From Capitella teleta (taxonomy: Eukaryota; Annelida; Polychaeta; Capitellidae), in assembly GCA_000328365.1 (NCBI GenBank), contig KB296703.1:72445-136444 (forward strand): a stretch of DNA of 64,000 nucleotides, in the 5' to 3' direction. Made by a program: the position numbers and the translations under genes. The notes under the pieces were generated by a model, which was not told the DNA's origin, made no database searches, and saw only the letters and a list, made by a program, of their open reading frames with translations. Shown here in pieces: positions 50,540 to 63,030 of this stretch (position 1 is its first letter; each line of letters starts with the position of its first letter).

Positions 50540-52790
50540 TTACTGCGAGGAAATTCACATGCGCTGCTTTAACTATAGGATTCACATTTAGCATAAATTT
50601 AGACAGTTTACACATCAAAATGCGTTGTTTTGTTTGGAAGGGGAAAGCAGCTTGGAAGGTCAACAAAGTTGGTAAAGTTGTCTTGCCCTTAATTAAGACA
50701 TACATGTCTGAGCAGTGGCTACGAGCAGAGTTCTGAATCATAATTAAAATAATTTATGCGCATAGAAAAAAAAAAAAAAAAAAAAAATAGGATGAAAGAA
50801 TCGAAGGATTTCAAGGATTCAAGAAAGATTTGGGTTTACCAAGTCTGTGTTTTTCTAAACTCTTTTTTTTCTTTTCTTTTCTTTTCTAAGATGCGCAAAT
50901 TAGGTTAGGTTGAAAGTGAAAATTACAAGCGGCCAACCCTCCTTCAAAAACTACAGAAATCCCTGACGCCAGCAACGGATGGAATTAAACTGTGAAATTA
51001 TAAAACATTTCAAAAAAGCAAAATTAATTAAAAATCCGTGATACTCCGATCGTCCAACTAAATAATTTGAACATAAAAAAAAAACAGTTGAATAGTAAAA
51101 AATAATCATTTCAAACCAGCAAAAATAAGAAACCAATTCCATAATTACATTGGTTGGATTATGAGAGCAGCCGTGTGCGTACTGGAGCAGTATCCTTGAA
51201 CGAGTGCGCAGTTTGCGCGTAGATCGATAGATGATATGATCTGAGAGTCGCAGGCAGACGCCACGCATCAAAGCCCCGTCGCCATGGCACCCATGCTAAT
51301 CCAACAAACACTCTTTTGCTTTGAGTAAAGATGTCATATAAAGCAGGCAACCAATGGCTTCACGACATTAAACACATGTCGAGAAATCCGAAATAGCTGA
51401 TAATGAATGACCTTTAGTAAATCAATAGGCGTGTGTACCTTGCGAGCAAAGTTGTAAAACTTGGAGATGTCCTGGAGACATCACAACACGAGCCAAAGCT
51501 AAAAAGGACCCCCAAGAAGAAAATAGAAAGCCAAAGAAAGCATCCGCCGTTTTTATGTCCATGCGTTGTTGTTTATTATTGCTTCCAAATTATAATAATA
51601 GCCAATGGCGAGGGCGAAATTAAATTTTTGCTCTATACGTTCTAATTATGTGTAATAATGTGTAGTTCATCGATTCACTTTTCTATTCATCATTTTGTGT
51701 CTCCTCGTGAACGACCCAATTGCACCTCACGTGACCTTAAAAACTCGGATACGACCATTCGATCCTGGCCTCTTTCGCATTCGCTTGGTCAGTTTCCGGT
51801 GAACAATGATGAACACCTCGCAGCTTTGCAATGGGGGCTGGGAGCGCTGTCTTGTCCAGGCGTCTGATTGTCTGTTGTCTTTGCGAGGCATCCGACGTTT
51901 TTTCCAAGCTCACCCCCGCCCCTTCATGCTGCATATTTAATGCTGCTGTTGGATACACGATACTATTACATGTATATTGGCTGCCTGACTGGAGAGTTAA
52001 GAGAACGAGCCCCTCGTGGACGGTTCTGACTTCCCTTGTGAACTGCGAAAAATCTCACAGTTGGAACCCAGAATGAATTATGCCATCGGAATAATCGAAG
52101 TGGGTCAAAAGCTGTCATTCTATTCCTTGTTAAAAAGAAATTTTTGATTTAGCTAAAGTTGACTAAATATTCATAGAAATAACTACCTAGTATGGATCGA
52201 CAAACCATTTTGGCGACCATTTATGAAAAGAAATCGAATGATAGGTCTAGTTTGAATGAATGAGAAACGTTTCAATACAAACTGCTCGTTTGGTTCTTTT
52301 TTCAAGATGTAAAACATAAGTGCTACAATCAAAAGAACACATTGCTACCTTCTCCGCCCCCAGATACGACAAGGAGCCACCACGGATGAAGGAGCAGTCT
52401 TATAGGAAAAATACCGCCATGTTTGAATTCGGGGGCATCTGAACAAACGCGCATCAAAAACTATATTAGAGCAGCGACAGTCGGTCGATACGCCATGAAA
52501 GCGACCGAGAAAATAATGGTGTCAACCAGGGTGAAAGGGTGAATGAAACCGGAGAATGATGAATGCTGTTGTTAAGCAAAACACTGCTCGTGGTTACGAT
52601 AGACTTCTTTGTATTGTGCGGGGCGCGATCTATGTAGGTTTAGGAAAGCGGCGATATTCATTCAGTCGTTTTTGCTACAACAAAATCGTCAGTGGCATAA
52701 TCTCAGACAATTCATCCCACAAAACGCAAAAAGGCAAAACATATGAATAATATTCAACAGCAACTATATGAATCACCTCATTCGTTCTTG
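50540..52790. other. Intergenic DNA
   Basis: Poly-A tract near 50766-50787 and a TTTTC-rich tract near 50863-50888. No gene recognised; frames of 60-117 codons lack motifs or overlap the PLAC8 exons on the other frame. Confidence 0.4.
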
Positions 52791-52792
52791 TT

Positions 52793-52915
52793 TAACGGAT
52801 AAAGATGCGATTCACGGGAAGATGGGCAACGGAGCTTTCTCCCCTTTCGGGTATGCCGGCAATCCCTCCAACTCCTCTCCAGGGTAGCTGGCAATCGGAG
52901 CCTGAGAGAGGAAGC
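52793..52915 (+). repeat. Dispersed repeat of about 110 bp, copy 1
   Basis: Shares ttcacgggaagat.ggcaac, ggagctttctccc, ccaactcctctc.ggg and a ggcaatcgga block with the reverse complement of 55680-55775. No ends or coding capacity seen; likely part of a transposon family. Confidence 0.6.
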
Positions 52916-52999
52916 AGGGAAGGAGGGGTGGGAGGGATCTACGGATGGATGACCAGCAGTGTTAACGATACAACGCATTATACATTAGGCCGACACTTT

Positions 53000-53900
53000 C
53001 CAGCCCTCATTTGATGAAAACGTTGTCAGTGCTAGTATTCAAATTATGATAATTTATATTTTAAAACTGCCCAATGATATGAGATCTAAGAAATGAGCAT
53101 TTATAGAAAGGTGGTGAGGGGGGTGGTAACTGTTCCTCCCTAAAAAAAATGGTTTCATATTTATAATAATAGTACGATATAATTATAATAACAAATAATT
53201 ATTTTTCTGGTGTGTAAAAAAATACGATTTTGTGCCTCGTAACGAGGTTACATGTTCAATTCTAATAACCATACTTTTAAAACTTCAGCCATTCTCATTT
53301 CAATACATGATTAATGACCGCGAAAATTAGATGCCTGCGAAATCTTGCAGGGTGATCATACACTATATGACCTTACGCTTGACCGCGAATAATTGGTGCT
53401 GCGAATAAAGGCCTGAGCCATAGAACCGCGAAAATTTCCGGTTACATGTACAGTCGGACCCCGTTAATCCGCTCTCCTCCATTCCCAATGAAACAGGTAG
53501 ATTAACGAAAAGGGCGTATTACATGTCAGGCCACAAATTGATGAAAATTAGATGCCGTACAAAAACCCAAGTACCATATATATGTAGTGGCATGTATCAT
53601 TAGGTTACAAGCAGGTCGTAAAAAAGAAGCGATCAAATGAAGTGGGCAATGTAGATAACAGACACAATAACTGAAGGATGGTCGTTGCGGGCTCTCATTT
53701 TATGCGCGTCATAATGAGTATATACGGATCAACTGAGCGACCAATTTAATTGAAAGTAAGCCATTCATGCAGACATAAAGGAATCGACATTTGATTCCTA
53801 TGTTTGAGAAACTTCTTAAACGTCGAATAAATGTGGGGTGCGATTTGTTACCCTGACTTGAAATAAATCGTCGACAATTGATGTGTCGTGTCTTGTTCAA
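53000..53900. other. Intergenic DNA with a probable transposon remnant
   Basis: Around 53320-53530 there are repeated accgcgaaaatt / tgcgaa motifs and a gtcggaccccgttaatccgc stretch followed by a partly complementary gattaacgaaaagggcg. This looks like the decayed terminus of a DNA transposon. No gene seen. Confidence 0.3.
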
Positions 53901-53914
53901 AGTTTCAATGTTTG

Positions 53915-54076
53915 TTCAATTCAATTCAAATTAAATTTTATTTTATTTTATTGATAGCTATAAACAAGCGAACATAAACAGTATAAATAGAAAGAGCTGG
54001 AAACCCAGAGGGGCTTATATGCTCTTGAACGTGCGTAAACAAATAATATAAATAAGTAACAGTAACTAACAGGGAA

Positions 54077-54155
<79 letters not shown>

Positions 54156-55640
54156 TACATACTGATTAATATAATATCATCGGTATTATTACTATATCAA
54201 TAAGTGTTTGAAGCACATAGTCATTCACATAAATAATACACGTCTGCTTATAATCTGTAAAGACGTTGGCGGAAGCAACTCTGCGTGCACCCAACTCGAA
54301 ATGGAGCCAAATATGATCATGACGCACTCATAGCGCAGTGTGAAGCCATTAAAATCCCCAAATATCGCTCACAAAAGTAAACCTCGCGCGCTTTCGTGGC
54401 ATTATTTTGATATAATTGAACTGACATTCATAACTCACGTTAAACTGCTAATTACAATAATAGTTCCAAAGCACTATAAAAACATAATTATGAACAGGCA
54501 CATTTACACTTTCAACATTGTTAAGTGATGGTACAGAAAGTGAACATTGGCAATAATTCATTCATTCAGATTTTTTTTTTAAAATGTAATAGTAAAGAAC
54601 AATTCGTTTGCCTGCTACATGTCTATCTTTGTGATCAGGTGCTTCAAACATGGTGAGAAAACCTATGGCAGGAGCCTCGTCCTCCTCCTGGGTTAAAAAC
54701 TCACCACACCGATTACATATAAAATAGCTGAAATGCTATACGAATGTTCTTGTGAATATAAACGTTTTTAACATATTCTTAAAAGTCTCTTTGCTGGGCT
54801 CGGAGCGAATATTCAGGGGCAACGCATTCCACAGGCGTGTACCCTATGGCTTATACTTTGCTGGCCTTCATATCGGTGACATTGAGAACGATGAGGATCC
54901 AAGGGTCGTCACTGGGCCGAAGAGGTCGAGCTGGGACGTATTGCTCGAACATCTCTTTCATATATAGGGGCGCAAATGGCTCGTGGATTGCAGAGTGAAC
55001 TTGTAACAGTATTTTAAAATCAACACGTTGCTTGATCGGCAGCCAATGGAGGTTCTTCAATACTGGCGTGATGTGATCTCTCCGCGGAGTCCTCGTCAGA
55101 ACCCTTGCTGCATGGTTTTGTAGACGCTGCAGTGATTTTATGATGTTTGTGTGAACACCTGAGAGAAGTCCATTGTGATAGTCTTGTCTGGATGTGATTG
55201 TTGCGTTGATGACTTTTGCACATGTGGGTTGGTCTAGATTGCTTCGTATGTGATTTATGTTTCTTAGGTGGTAGTAGCTGGCTTTCACGGTGTGACTGAC
55301 TTGTTCTCGCATTGTCATGGACTCATACCTATAGGTATGAAGTTCAGAAATCTCGAGTTCAGAAATCTCGGACGCTTGTTGATGGTATGATGACGTCATC
55401 TTCAATTGTGATGTTGCTCAGTTTCTTCAGGTTGTGCTTTGTGGCTATTACGAGGAGTTCCATTTTCTTGTCATTTAGCTGCAGTCTGTTTAGTCTCATC
55501 CAATCGCGTATTTCTTTAATGCAGCATTTCATTTTCATGACATCTGCGTTGGGAATATCGTTTGATTGAGCCACGTGTTCAGTGGGGTGTAGAGCTAAAT
55601 TATTTGTATATATTCCAAGGATTGGACCTTTTTTAAACAA
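53915..55640 (-). mobile_element. 3' portion of a CR1/L2-like LINE
   Basis: On the minus strand 55640-54740 encodes the C-terminal reverse-transcriptase region and thumb: RLNRLQLNDKKMELLVI, NHAARVLTRTPRRDHITPVL, LHWLPIKQRVDFKILL, and the closing LWNALPLNIRS-like block. The coding stretch is in two overlapping frames, so at least one frameshift is present. The 3' region runs to about 53915, where an AATTCAATTCAA-type tail, common at the ends of L2-type elements, is found. A long (TA)n tract sits inside the 3' region. The 5' part of the element is absent. Confidence 0.8.
54083..54154. repeat. (TA)n microsatellite
   Basis: About 36 TA dinucleotides, inside the 3' region of the LINE. Confidence 0.95.
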
Positions 55641-55679
55641 AATGAAATAACACGATCGTGATCGCTCTGCTAGATGATA

Positions 55680-55775
55680 GGGTCCGATTGCCGGCTATCC
55701 CAGAGAGGAGTTGGCGGGAGAAAGCTCCGTTGCCGATCTTCCCGTGAACTGTATCATTATCCGTTACCCCAGAAC
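55680..55775 (-). repeat. Dispersed repeat of about 110 bp, copy 2
   Basis: Inverted relative to the copy at 52793-52915, with the same order of conserved blocks. It lies directly upstream of the LINE fragment. Confidence 0.6.
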
Positions 55776-55779
55776 GAAT

Positions 55780-56400
55780 GGGGTAGATGAATACAATATT
55801 CATTTTAGCTAACTATCCATGCAATTAATGTAATTTTCCTAAATTATTTTATTTGCATGAATATAATTATATTAATTATAACTAGATTTGTATATCTATT
55901 TCATTCATTAATTTTAATTGTCAATATCATTTCATTTTTTTTTTTTGTATCGGTTATATGTACTCTGTGTGCTTTTCTCTCTTTTTTCTTTCTTTTTTTC
56001 TCTCTTTTTTTTTCTTTTTTATTTCTTCTCATTTTTGACATTTAAATTGTAGTGTTTTATCACTTCCTTTATCAATTCATGTGCCTTTTTTTCCTTATTA
56101 TATCCTCTATTCTTATCCTTATTTTATCCTCTCCCTGGATTTCAAACAAGAGAGGCAGTCCTGCTCTCCGCCGCGGGTCGCTCTTATCTGACGCCTCGTG
56201 ACTAACAATTCCATCACTTCGTCATCACTTCGTCTTAATCCTGCTGAGCAGCAACTCGTGTTTCATCCGCGTGCAGCGCCAAACTCCTGATAACGCGCAG
56301 GGTGAGGTCAAAGGTCATGTCTGTCAGGCAGCTGTTGCTTCATCTTTCAAGGCAGAGGGAAGAGGGGGAGGGGGTGCAGAAGGGGAAGTGGAGCAACGCA
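55780..56400. other. Intergenic DNA before the Ly6 gene
   Basis: T/CT-rich tract near 55935-56030. The GC-rich 150 bp before 56422 probably hold the promoter and 5' UTR; no TATA box is evident. Confidence 0.4.
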
Positions 56401-56421
56401 CCTGACGTGATTGGGGGAGAG

Positions 56422-57710
56422 ATGGCTTCGATTGCATGGAGGGCGCTTGGATTGTATCTCCTCCAGTGGCCGATCACCCTCATCGAAGGTAATTACCCTC
56501 TTTAGCGGTTCCTCCGTCCGAACGGGCTCAGCATATCTGCATAATCATTATAGGAAAGATTCACAGAGTGAAAATCGTGTTGTATGTGTTCTGCTGTCAG
56601 CAGTATTAGATACTCGCTATGTGATACCGAATGCCGAGCCTCTGTAGCATACTGTCTGTACTGTGTGTGAGGCCAGCAACTTCTACAACAACGAACACCG
56701 GTGCAGGTGAATTAATAGACGAGAAATACAGATACGTCGATAAACGATGTAACATGGTACTCCGATTGGAATCGAAAATTTCATGTTGAGGCAAAGAAAA
56801 TCGTCCTTCGACCCATTAATTGATCCATTGACGATATTGATCACTTGTGATGTGTGATGTGTCTGTGATTGGATGAGTGCAAACGTGACGTCAAAGCATT
56901 GCATAAAGTTTTTCAATTGAATTTTTCTTCCTCGAAAGTTCTTATTACATGCGCATGTTTATTCTGTTAACATAACAGAAAATTCGATCAATGCAAACGT
57001 GTCCTTTTCCAAGAACCTGTTCAGAACCATGGCCTGAAATTTAATTTATTTATTTGTGCTGACATTTAGAGAAGCGTATTATGTTGGGATCATCCGTAAA
57101 CGCAAGATGTTGTTAGAACATAGAACTGGACGGAAATTATGGCGATGAGTTAATTAACGGCAGCCTAATTGCGATCTTTCAGCTGAGAATGAAACACTTC
57201 CAATGAAAACCAACGATTAAAAAATAATAAAAAACACGCATATAATTATATAATATATCTTCACACAGACATCCACTGCGTGCAATGTTACGCATGCGTG
57301 TACTTGGAAGGCGTGCCTGACAGCCAATCAGCTTGCAGTACACCGTGGCCATGGTATCGAGACTTATTCGGCGATCTTGCCAAACCTCCATTGGAGTTCT
57401 GCCCGTACTCGTGCACGGTAGGAAGCGAGCAGAGTCGTTCTTCATGCATCATTATTATCATATTCAATTATCTTCTTTCGTGATTTTTTTGCCACAGAAA
57501 ATCGTCATCCGAGATCCAGACGACCGTCACGTGACTTCAGTAGTACGTGGCTGTAGCTTCGATTGCCCGGAAAGTACAACGTCCACGACACACACGAGGT
57601 GCTGCCGCGATGACCTCTGCAATGCGGGGTCATCCGGTTCCGCAGCGTCCGGCTGGCTCCTTGGTTTAGCCGGCACCGTAGCGGCGTCGCTCAGCGGAAC
57701 TTTGTTTTGA
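56422..57710 (+). CDS. Ly6/uPAR three-finger, probably GPI-anchored protein
   Basis: Exons 56422-56488, 57269-57417 and 57498-57710 join in phase (429 bases, 142 residues). Residues 1-22 form a signal peptide (MASIAWRALGLYLLQWPITL). The mature part has eleven Cys: 26, 29, 32, 45, 67, 71, 91, 95, 106, 107 and 112, ending in CCRDDLCN, the CCxxDxCN signature of Ly6/uPAR three-finger domains. A C-terminal hydrophobic tail (about 120-142) after a small-residue stretch (AGSSGSAAS) looks like a GPI-attachment signal. The exon layout (signal; first half; second half plus anchor) is the classic Ly6 layout. The product would be a cell-surface protein with an unknown partner. An in-frame ATG at 56317 would put the signal peptide inside the protein, so 56422 is preferred. 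Confidence 0.9.
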
Positions 57711-58019
57711 AGACTGTTTTATTTGTGAGGTTTTATTTATTTCTTATTGATTTATGTATTCGTTCATCATTGATTATAATAACAGTGTTTTTCATTTGTT
57801 TTAATTATCAGATTGCTAGTAAATCGAAATTGTTTCATTGAAGTTGATTTGGGGTTTCGGGTTTTGGGTTGAACATACCGAGATCCAGGGTGTCACCCAT
57901 CATTTATGGGTGAACATTGATTTATTTTGTGGAATGGGCTGAAAGGAATCGATGTGTTGTGTGTGAAGTTAAAAAGACGTTTGACTTTGACATGAGGCAT
58001 GATGAAGTATTAGGCCTAC

Positions 58020-58235
58020 GGTTCCATCCATTCGGGTGATACGGCGCCAGAACAGAAGGCCCGGGACCGGGGTTTCCCCCTACTCTTATCGATAAATCCC
58101 GGGGGTTCTTTATCCTGCATACAGCCACAGACAGTAGTACACAGCACCCGGCCTTGTTACGCAGTTGGACAGCACTGCAGAGTTACTGAAGAATTATATT
58201 ATAACGAATAACAATTATAATATAGAATCATAATA
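58020..58235 (-). mobile_element. Truncated SINE copy
   Basis: Matches the body of the SINE at 21599-21960 (agaacagaaggcccgggacc, ctactcttatcgataaatcc, cggccttgttacgcagttgg) in the same orientation. The tRNA-like head with its promoter boxes is missing. A further short trace (cattcgggtgatatggcccc) is seen near 58698. Confidence 0.8.
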
Positions 58236-58239
58236 ATTA

Positions 58240-60080
58240 TACTAAATAATTTATTCTTTTATAAAGTGCCAATTGTACAAATGTATGATAAAGTTTCTAT
58301 GCGCTTAACATATAAAAGAAAATCACAGTCATGGGTGCAGTGCATGGGCGCCAACGTTTCAACTAATGAACTGAGATACGTTGCAATACCGGAAGTGTAA
58401 ACTCGAGAGAAACAGGTGTCGTTTCGACAGTGGCCCGGGGAGAACGTGTAGAAATATAATCCATTATTTCTATAGATTTTGCACTGCTGATGTAAGGCTT
58501 GTACAATTAGAGATAAGCCTTTTCAATCAAGCTGTATATACCCCGTACGGCTGAGGCTTCATTTAGATTTTCATCGAATTTCATCGTTAAGGATTTTCTT
58601 TTTGCATTGTGCACCCCAACATCGATGAAATTATATGTAATTGCTAGTTAAGATACTTTGATTAATGTCGTTATGGGTTATTGCGGCTCTATCGAACCCA
58701 TTCGGGTGATATGGCCCCCGGGATCAACGCTCGGAAAAGGATTGCTGTCAGCCGGCCAAAACAGAAAAAATTGCATCGAGAGGCGACATGTGGTTTAACC
58801 CCGGTGACACGGTTTTCGAAAGGCGCACACACTTTGGTGAAGGATTGCTGCTGCATGGTATTGGCTGATCGAGTGCAGCCAAAGCCAGTCTGTTTAAGCC
58901 CTATAAGCCGGATTCCTGAAGTTTATCTCAATTCGGATTTCTATGAATCCTTCTGGATCTCCATAAGCACGATTATTGTTGATCGGTGTTAAGGGTTTCT
59001 TCTAGATGTTTGTAATTTTTTTGCTAATTAATTTGACTTAGAATTTACGTGTCCAAAACCTGGTTTATTGTATGAGTGAATCAGAAGTCAGGACCGATAA
59101 TTTTAGTTACTTTTATGGAAAGCTGAATAGAACATCTCGGTGTTCAATTAGGTCCCTGACAAAGAATAGCTTCACAGTTAAGTGATATGGTCATAAACAA
59201 TTGGTATGCTTATATATTGCTCCTACAATCCATTACTCTTCATTTGCACATTAGAAAGGCCGAGGTACGGATGATGGGCTATTCTTACGTATCTGTTGTC
59301 CTGCACACGGAAACCCGAGGCCACTACGCTAGAGTTTTGAATTGAATTGAATTGCATTTATTGACAAGACAGAAATAAAGAAATATTAGCAAGTATAAGA
59401 TGCCAAAATAGAAAAATGGAAGTTGGTAAAGAAAGCAGGAAGCGACAATGAAATATAGAAATACATACTAGAGAAATGGAAATACAGAAGAGAGAAAGAA
59501 AAGGGTCATGTCAATAGGCGACTAAGTATGGCTACTTGTGAGTCGCCTGTTTAAATTGTGCAATTTAAAATTTTATTCAGCTTTGGTGCGAAGAAAAAAA
59601 AAATAGTGGGTGGTGCAGCGTGCATATTCAGAGAGAAATAGTTCGTTTCATATGTTAGTTGTAGATCGAGGATGATACTATGACAGAACATGTTTAATAG
59701 AACGTCTGAAATGACTGATAGAGTTGGAGTTATCGGCATTCCATCCTCTTTCGGACCCAATTTCAGCTTTCGGCATCATAATTATATTGTTGCCACCTCA
59801 GAACTCGTTTTTTTTTTTTCTTTTTTTTTTCTTTTTTTTTTTTTCTTTTTTCTTTTTTCATGACTACCAACTAAAAACGTCATTCGTAATTAGACTCATT
59901 AATTCAACTGCTTGCTAATTACTACATAAAAAAAAATGAAAGGAGATTTCCAATGTAGACTGATACGATTATCTCTTCTTATCTTATCTTAAATACCTTC
60001 CCCCAGAACTATAATTTCTGTTCAACTGTATGTCACTATTTGGTATAGAATCTATCGATCTCATTCCTGGAAAAATAGTG
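58240..60080. other. Intergenic DNA with LINE-tail trace
   Basis: Near 59335-59360 a ttgaattgaattgaattgc motif followed by ataaag-rich DNA resembles the 3' tail of an L2-type LINE on the minus strand. A long T/CT tract lies at 59811-59858. The 103-codon frame at 58681-58992 starts inside a SINE trace and is not a credible gene. Confidence 0.4.
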
Positions 60081-60085
60081 GAACT

Positions 60086-61127
60086 GGTCATTTCGCCCGA
60101 ATGCCATCTCGCCCCAGGTCATCTCGCCCGAATGCCATTTCGCCCGAATGTGATCCTATATTGAACTATATTGAATAATTGAACACTATCCATGTCGTAT
60201 AACTCGTAACAAATTATCAGCGATCACCCGACCACCCGCATATTAACGGGAGCTGTGCTTTTATAATTTATGTGCCAATAAATGAATAATGTGCTCGTCT
60301 GTTCAGACTGTTGTAATAACAGAAGTTACGCCTTGTTTACTTAACCATTTGTCACCAATTACTTGCTTCATTTTACCAATATTTATAATTCTTCGGTGAC
60401 ACTGCAGTGCTGCCAAAATGCGTAACAAGCACCTGTGTACTACTACTGTCTATGATAGTATGCAGGATAAAGAACCCTTAGGATTTATCGATAAGAGTAG
60501 GGGGAGAACCCCGGTTCCGGGCTTCTGTTCTGTGTTCGATCTGTGTTCTAGTGACTAGTTCTTTGGCTGGATTTCGATTAAAACGTCGCCAATCTAAAAA
60601 TAAGTCCCCGATTTCATTTAAATACTATATATGCATATGCATTATAGAAACATCGTATGCAGGATACCGGCGGAGTCATGAACTTTAATTTGCGCGAATG
60701 CGTGCCTTGGGTTAGTGTGGTTACCAGTAGTCTGGCGCCAAGAAAGATCGGAGATCCCGAATACGTCGCCGCCTGCGAGCACGGTGAGCATTATTGCTTT
60801 GTTAAGGCGACTTTGTTACAAAACATGCGGGGATGGCCGATTCGTACATTGTCAATACATGTACTGACTATTGAGTACAAACTAATCAAGTACTAGTATA
60901 ATGTAATACAAATATGGAATGAATACACTCTACAGTAGCATAGTACATGTAATACGTACACAAGTTATGATGCATGCTACACTATATATAATATATAAGC
61001 TTAAGTCATGTTGTACCTGCGAAGTGAAATATTTACATGTACATAAACCCAGGCGAAATGTAATTCGGGCGAAATGGCATTCGGGCGAAATGGCATTCGG
61101 GCGAAATGGCATTCGGGCGAAATGACC
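60086..61127. mobile_element. Inverted-repeat element with tandem TIR units
   Basis: Bounded by GGTCATTTCGCCCGAATGCC at 60086 and its perfect reverse complement ending at 61127. Each end carries several tandem copies of the CATTTCGCCCGAATGC-type unit (60086-60152 and about 61048-61127), in opposite orientation. The interior (about 0.9 kb) includes a SINE fragment and no transposase, so this looks like a non-autonomous DNA transposon. No flanking duplication could be confirmed. Confidence 0.65.
60385..60540 (+). mobile_element. Truncated SINE copy inside the inverted-repeat element
   Basis: Reverse complement of the SINE body (aaagaacccttaggatttat, cgataagagtaggggg, gggcttctgttctg). Its position between the inverted repeats shows either nested insertion or capture. 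Confidence 0.75.
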
Positions 61128-61245
61128 CGAATATATTAAGGTCATTTAGGTAAACATGGATACATTTTCAGTCGGACGCTGTTGCACCGACCAATGTCGC
61201 CTTCTGCATGTCTATAGGATAAACTAGATGATGATTATAATAATA

Positions 61246-61433
<188 letters not shown>

Positions 61434-61439
61434 AAATGT

Positions 61440-62460
61440 ATTCAAGCACGTGCAATTTGGTGAACAATGGCAGTTGGTGGTGACCAAAACAAAATGTTTT
61501 GCGTCACCTGCAATCGAATCAATTATATGTTGCGACATCCTGACAATATTAACATAGTTTTTCCATTGATCACTTACACATTTCTCATTTTGGGTTACAG
61601 TAAAAAGCATATCATTGGTAGAAGTAATTATAAAGTGGTTATTCAGCCGACACAAGCAAAGTTAAATATTAAATCACTTCAGTTGAACAAGTTTGATTAA
61701 CAAACCCGAGAACAATACGTTGGATCAGAATTAGCTGTGACTTTGACAGCTTGGATGTTTAAGTCAACAGCACAAAACGGAGAGCCGCTCGATCAATTAT
61801 TCATTTGATCACTCGCTCACAAAATAGTTCTTTGTCATTTTGGCTCTGGAGGCAATTAACTTCCAATCTGAGCTGGTTGTTCATTGATGCCCAGGTAAAC
61901 ATAATTACTTCATCGTGTTGTATACCAATAAGCAATATCTTTGACAATGCCATATCGAGCCAAAGCGTTTAAAGAGAATGCTGAAGAATCATTTTCTCGT
62001 TTTGCTCAATTTGTCGGTTTTTATTTGAAACTAGATTCACAGTCAACCGGATTCTTAGATAACAGTGCTCGTAAACCGGCTGTTTGCATGAGCCAATGGG
62101 GTCAGTTTTCCGTTTTTGGTCTCAGTTGTATCTTGTGAAATGTAAAGACTATTAATCTTTAATAAATTGCTCAAACCAGGTATTCAGCACAACCAGAATA
62201 GCCAACTTGAACAAGGCGTTTCAGGTTTAATTGCCATGACGCAATCAGGCTCAGATTCTATGAAAGTGATTCTATTCTAGTAAAATTATAGACATACTAT
62301 TCAAGGGCTCCATTCTGATGGTATTGCAGTTCTTAATTCTAAAGTTGCCACGTTACTTTCATTGACGTTTCCTCGTGGACGAACAAGCTGATTAACATTA
62401 AAGCAGCTGACCTTTGACCCCAGCCGAGCTGACCCATCGCTGTGAAACCTCAACAATGCA
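61440..62460. other. Intergenic DNA upstream of the third sulfotransferase
   Basis: No gene recognised. A good acceptor (ttcgtttcag) ends near 62484, in the same position relative to the coding start as in the other sulfotransferase copies, so a non-coding first exon probably lies in or beyond this stretch. Confidence 0.4.
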
Positions 62461-62523
62461 TTCAAATCCATCCATTTCGTTTCAGAGCCCTATGACTCAT
62501 ACACCATCTCGTTCGATTCACAA

Positions 62524-62902
62524 ATGGATTGCAACTTATCAAGCAAGTGGGCAAGGTACCTACCAGTGGCAGTGTGTGCGGCGTGCAGTCTGCTCATTAT
62601 AACAGTCATCAACAGCAAGAGGCCCTCAAAGCTTCCCTCGCGGGTTTCTCTGAGCAGCGAAGCAACTGGGACAGTGGTTGATCCGAAGTGCTTCGATGGC
62701 GTGCCAGTGGCCAGCATGAAGGCAGATGTGCCCGTGACCACGCATCAGTATGGACACCGCCGGAAGATACACCGCAACAGAACATCGTGCTTGGATAAAA
62801 CCTTTGCAGGCAACGAAACATCTTTGCTGCCTTTGACTGCTCTGGCGAGTTACCCGGGTTCAGGAAATACGTGGACTCGTCATCTGATTGAGCTTAGTAC
62901 AG
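62524..62902 (+). CDS. First coding exon of a third WSCD-like sulfotransferase (copy C)
   Basis: 379 bases ending at an AGTACAG|GTGCA donor identical in sequence and phase to that of copies A and B (phase 1). It encodes a type II membrane anchor (about residues 13-30), then a region sharing FDGVPVASMKADV, HQYGHR, NRTSCLD and the PGSGNTW PAPS loop with copy B, but the N-terminal 45 residues differ. The second and third exons are not found in the remaining 1.1 kb, so the gene must continue beyond the window, or it is a stranded exon. An earlier ATG just after the acceptor (about 62490) is out of frame. Confidence 0.75.
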
Positions 62903-63030
62903 GTGCATTTTAGTCTTATTGAGCTCAGCACAGATGCATGAACTCCTACATTGCATCAATGTTTACTTCCAAAAGCTGAAGGTTACCGCTCTCAAGGTCG
63001 CAGTCACATTGCCTGATGTTATACACATAC

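Noticed and set aside
58681-58992. 103-codon frame
   Set aside because: Begins inside a SINE trace and shows no domain.
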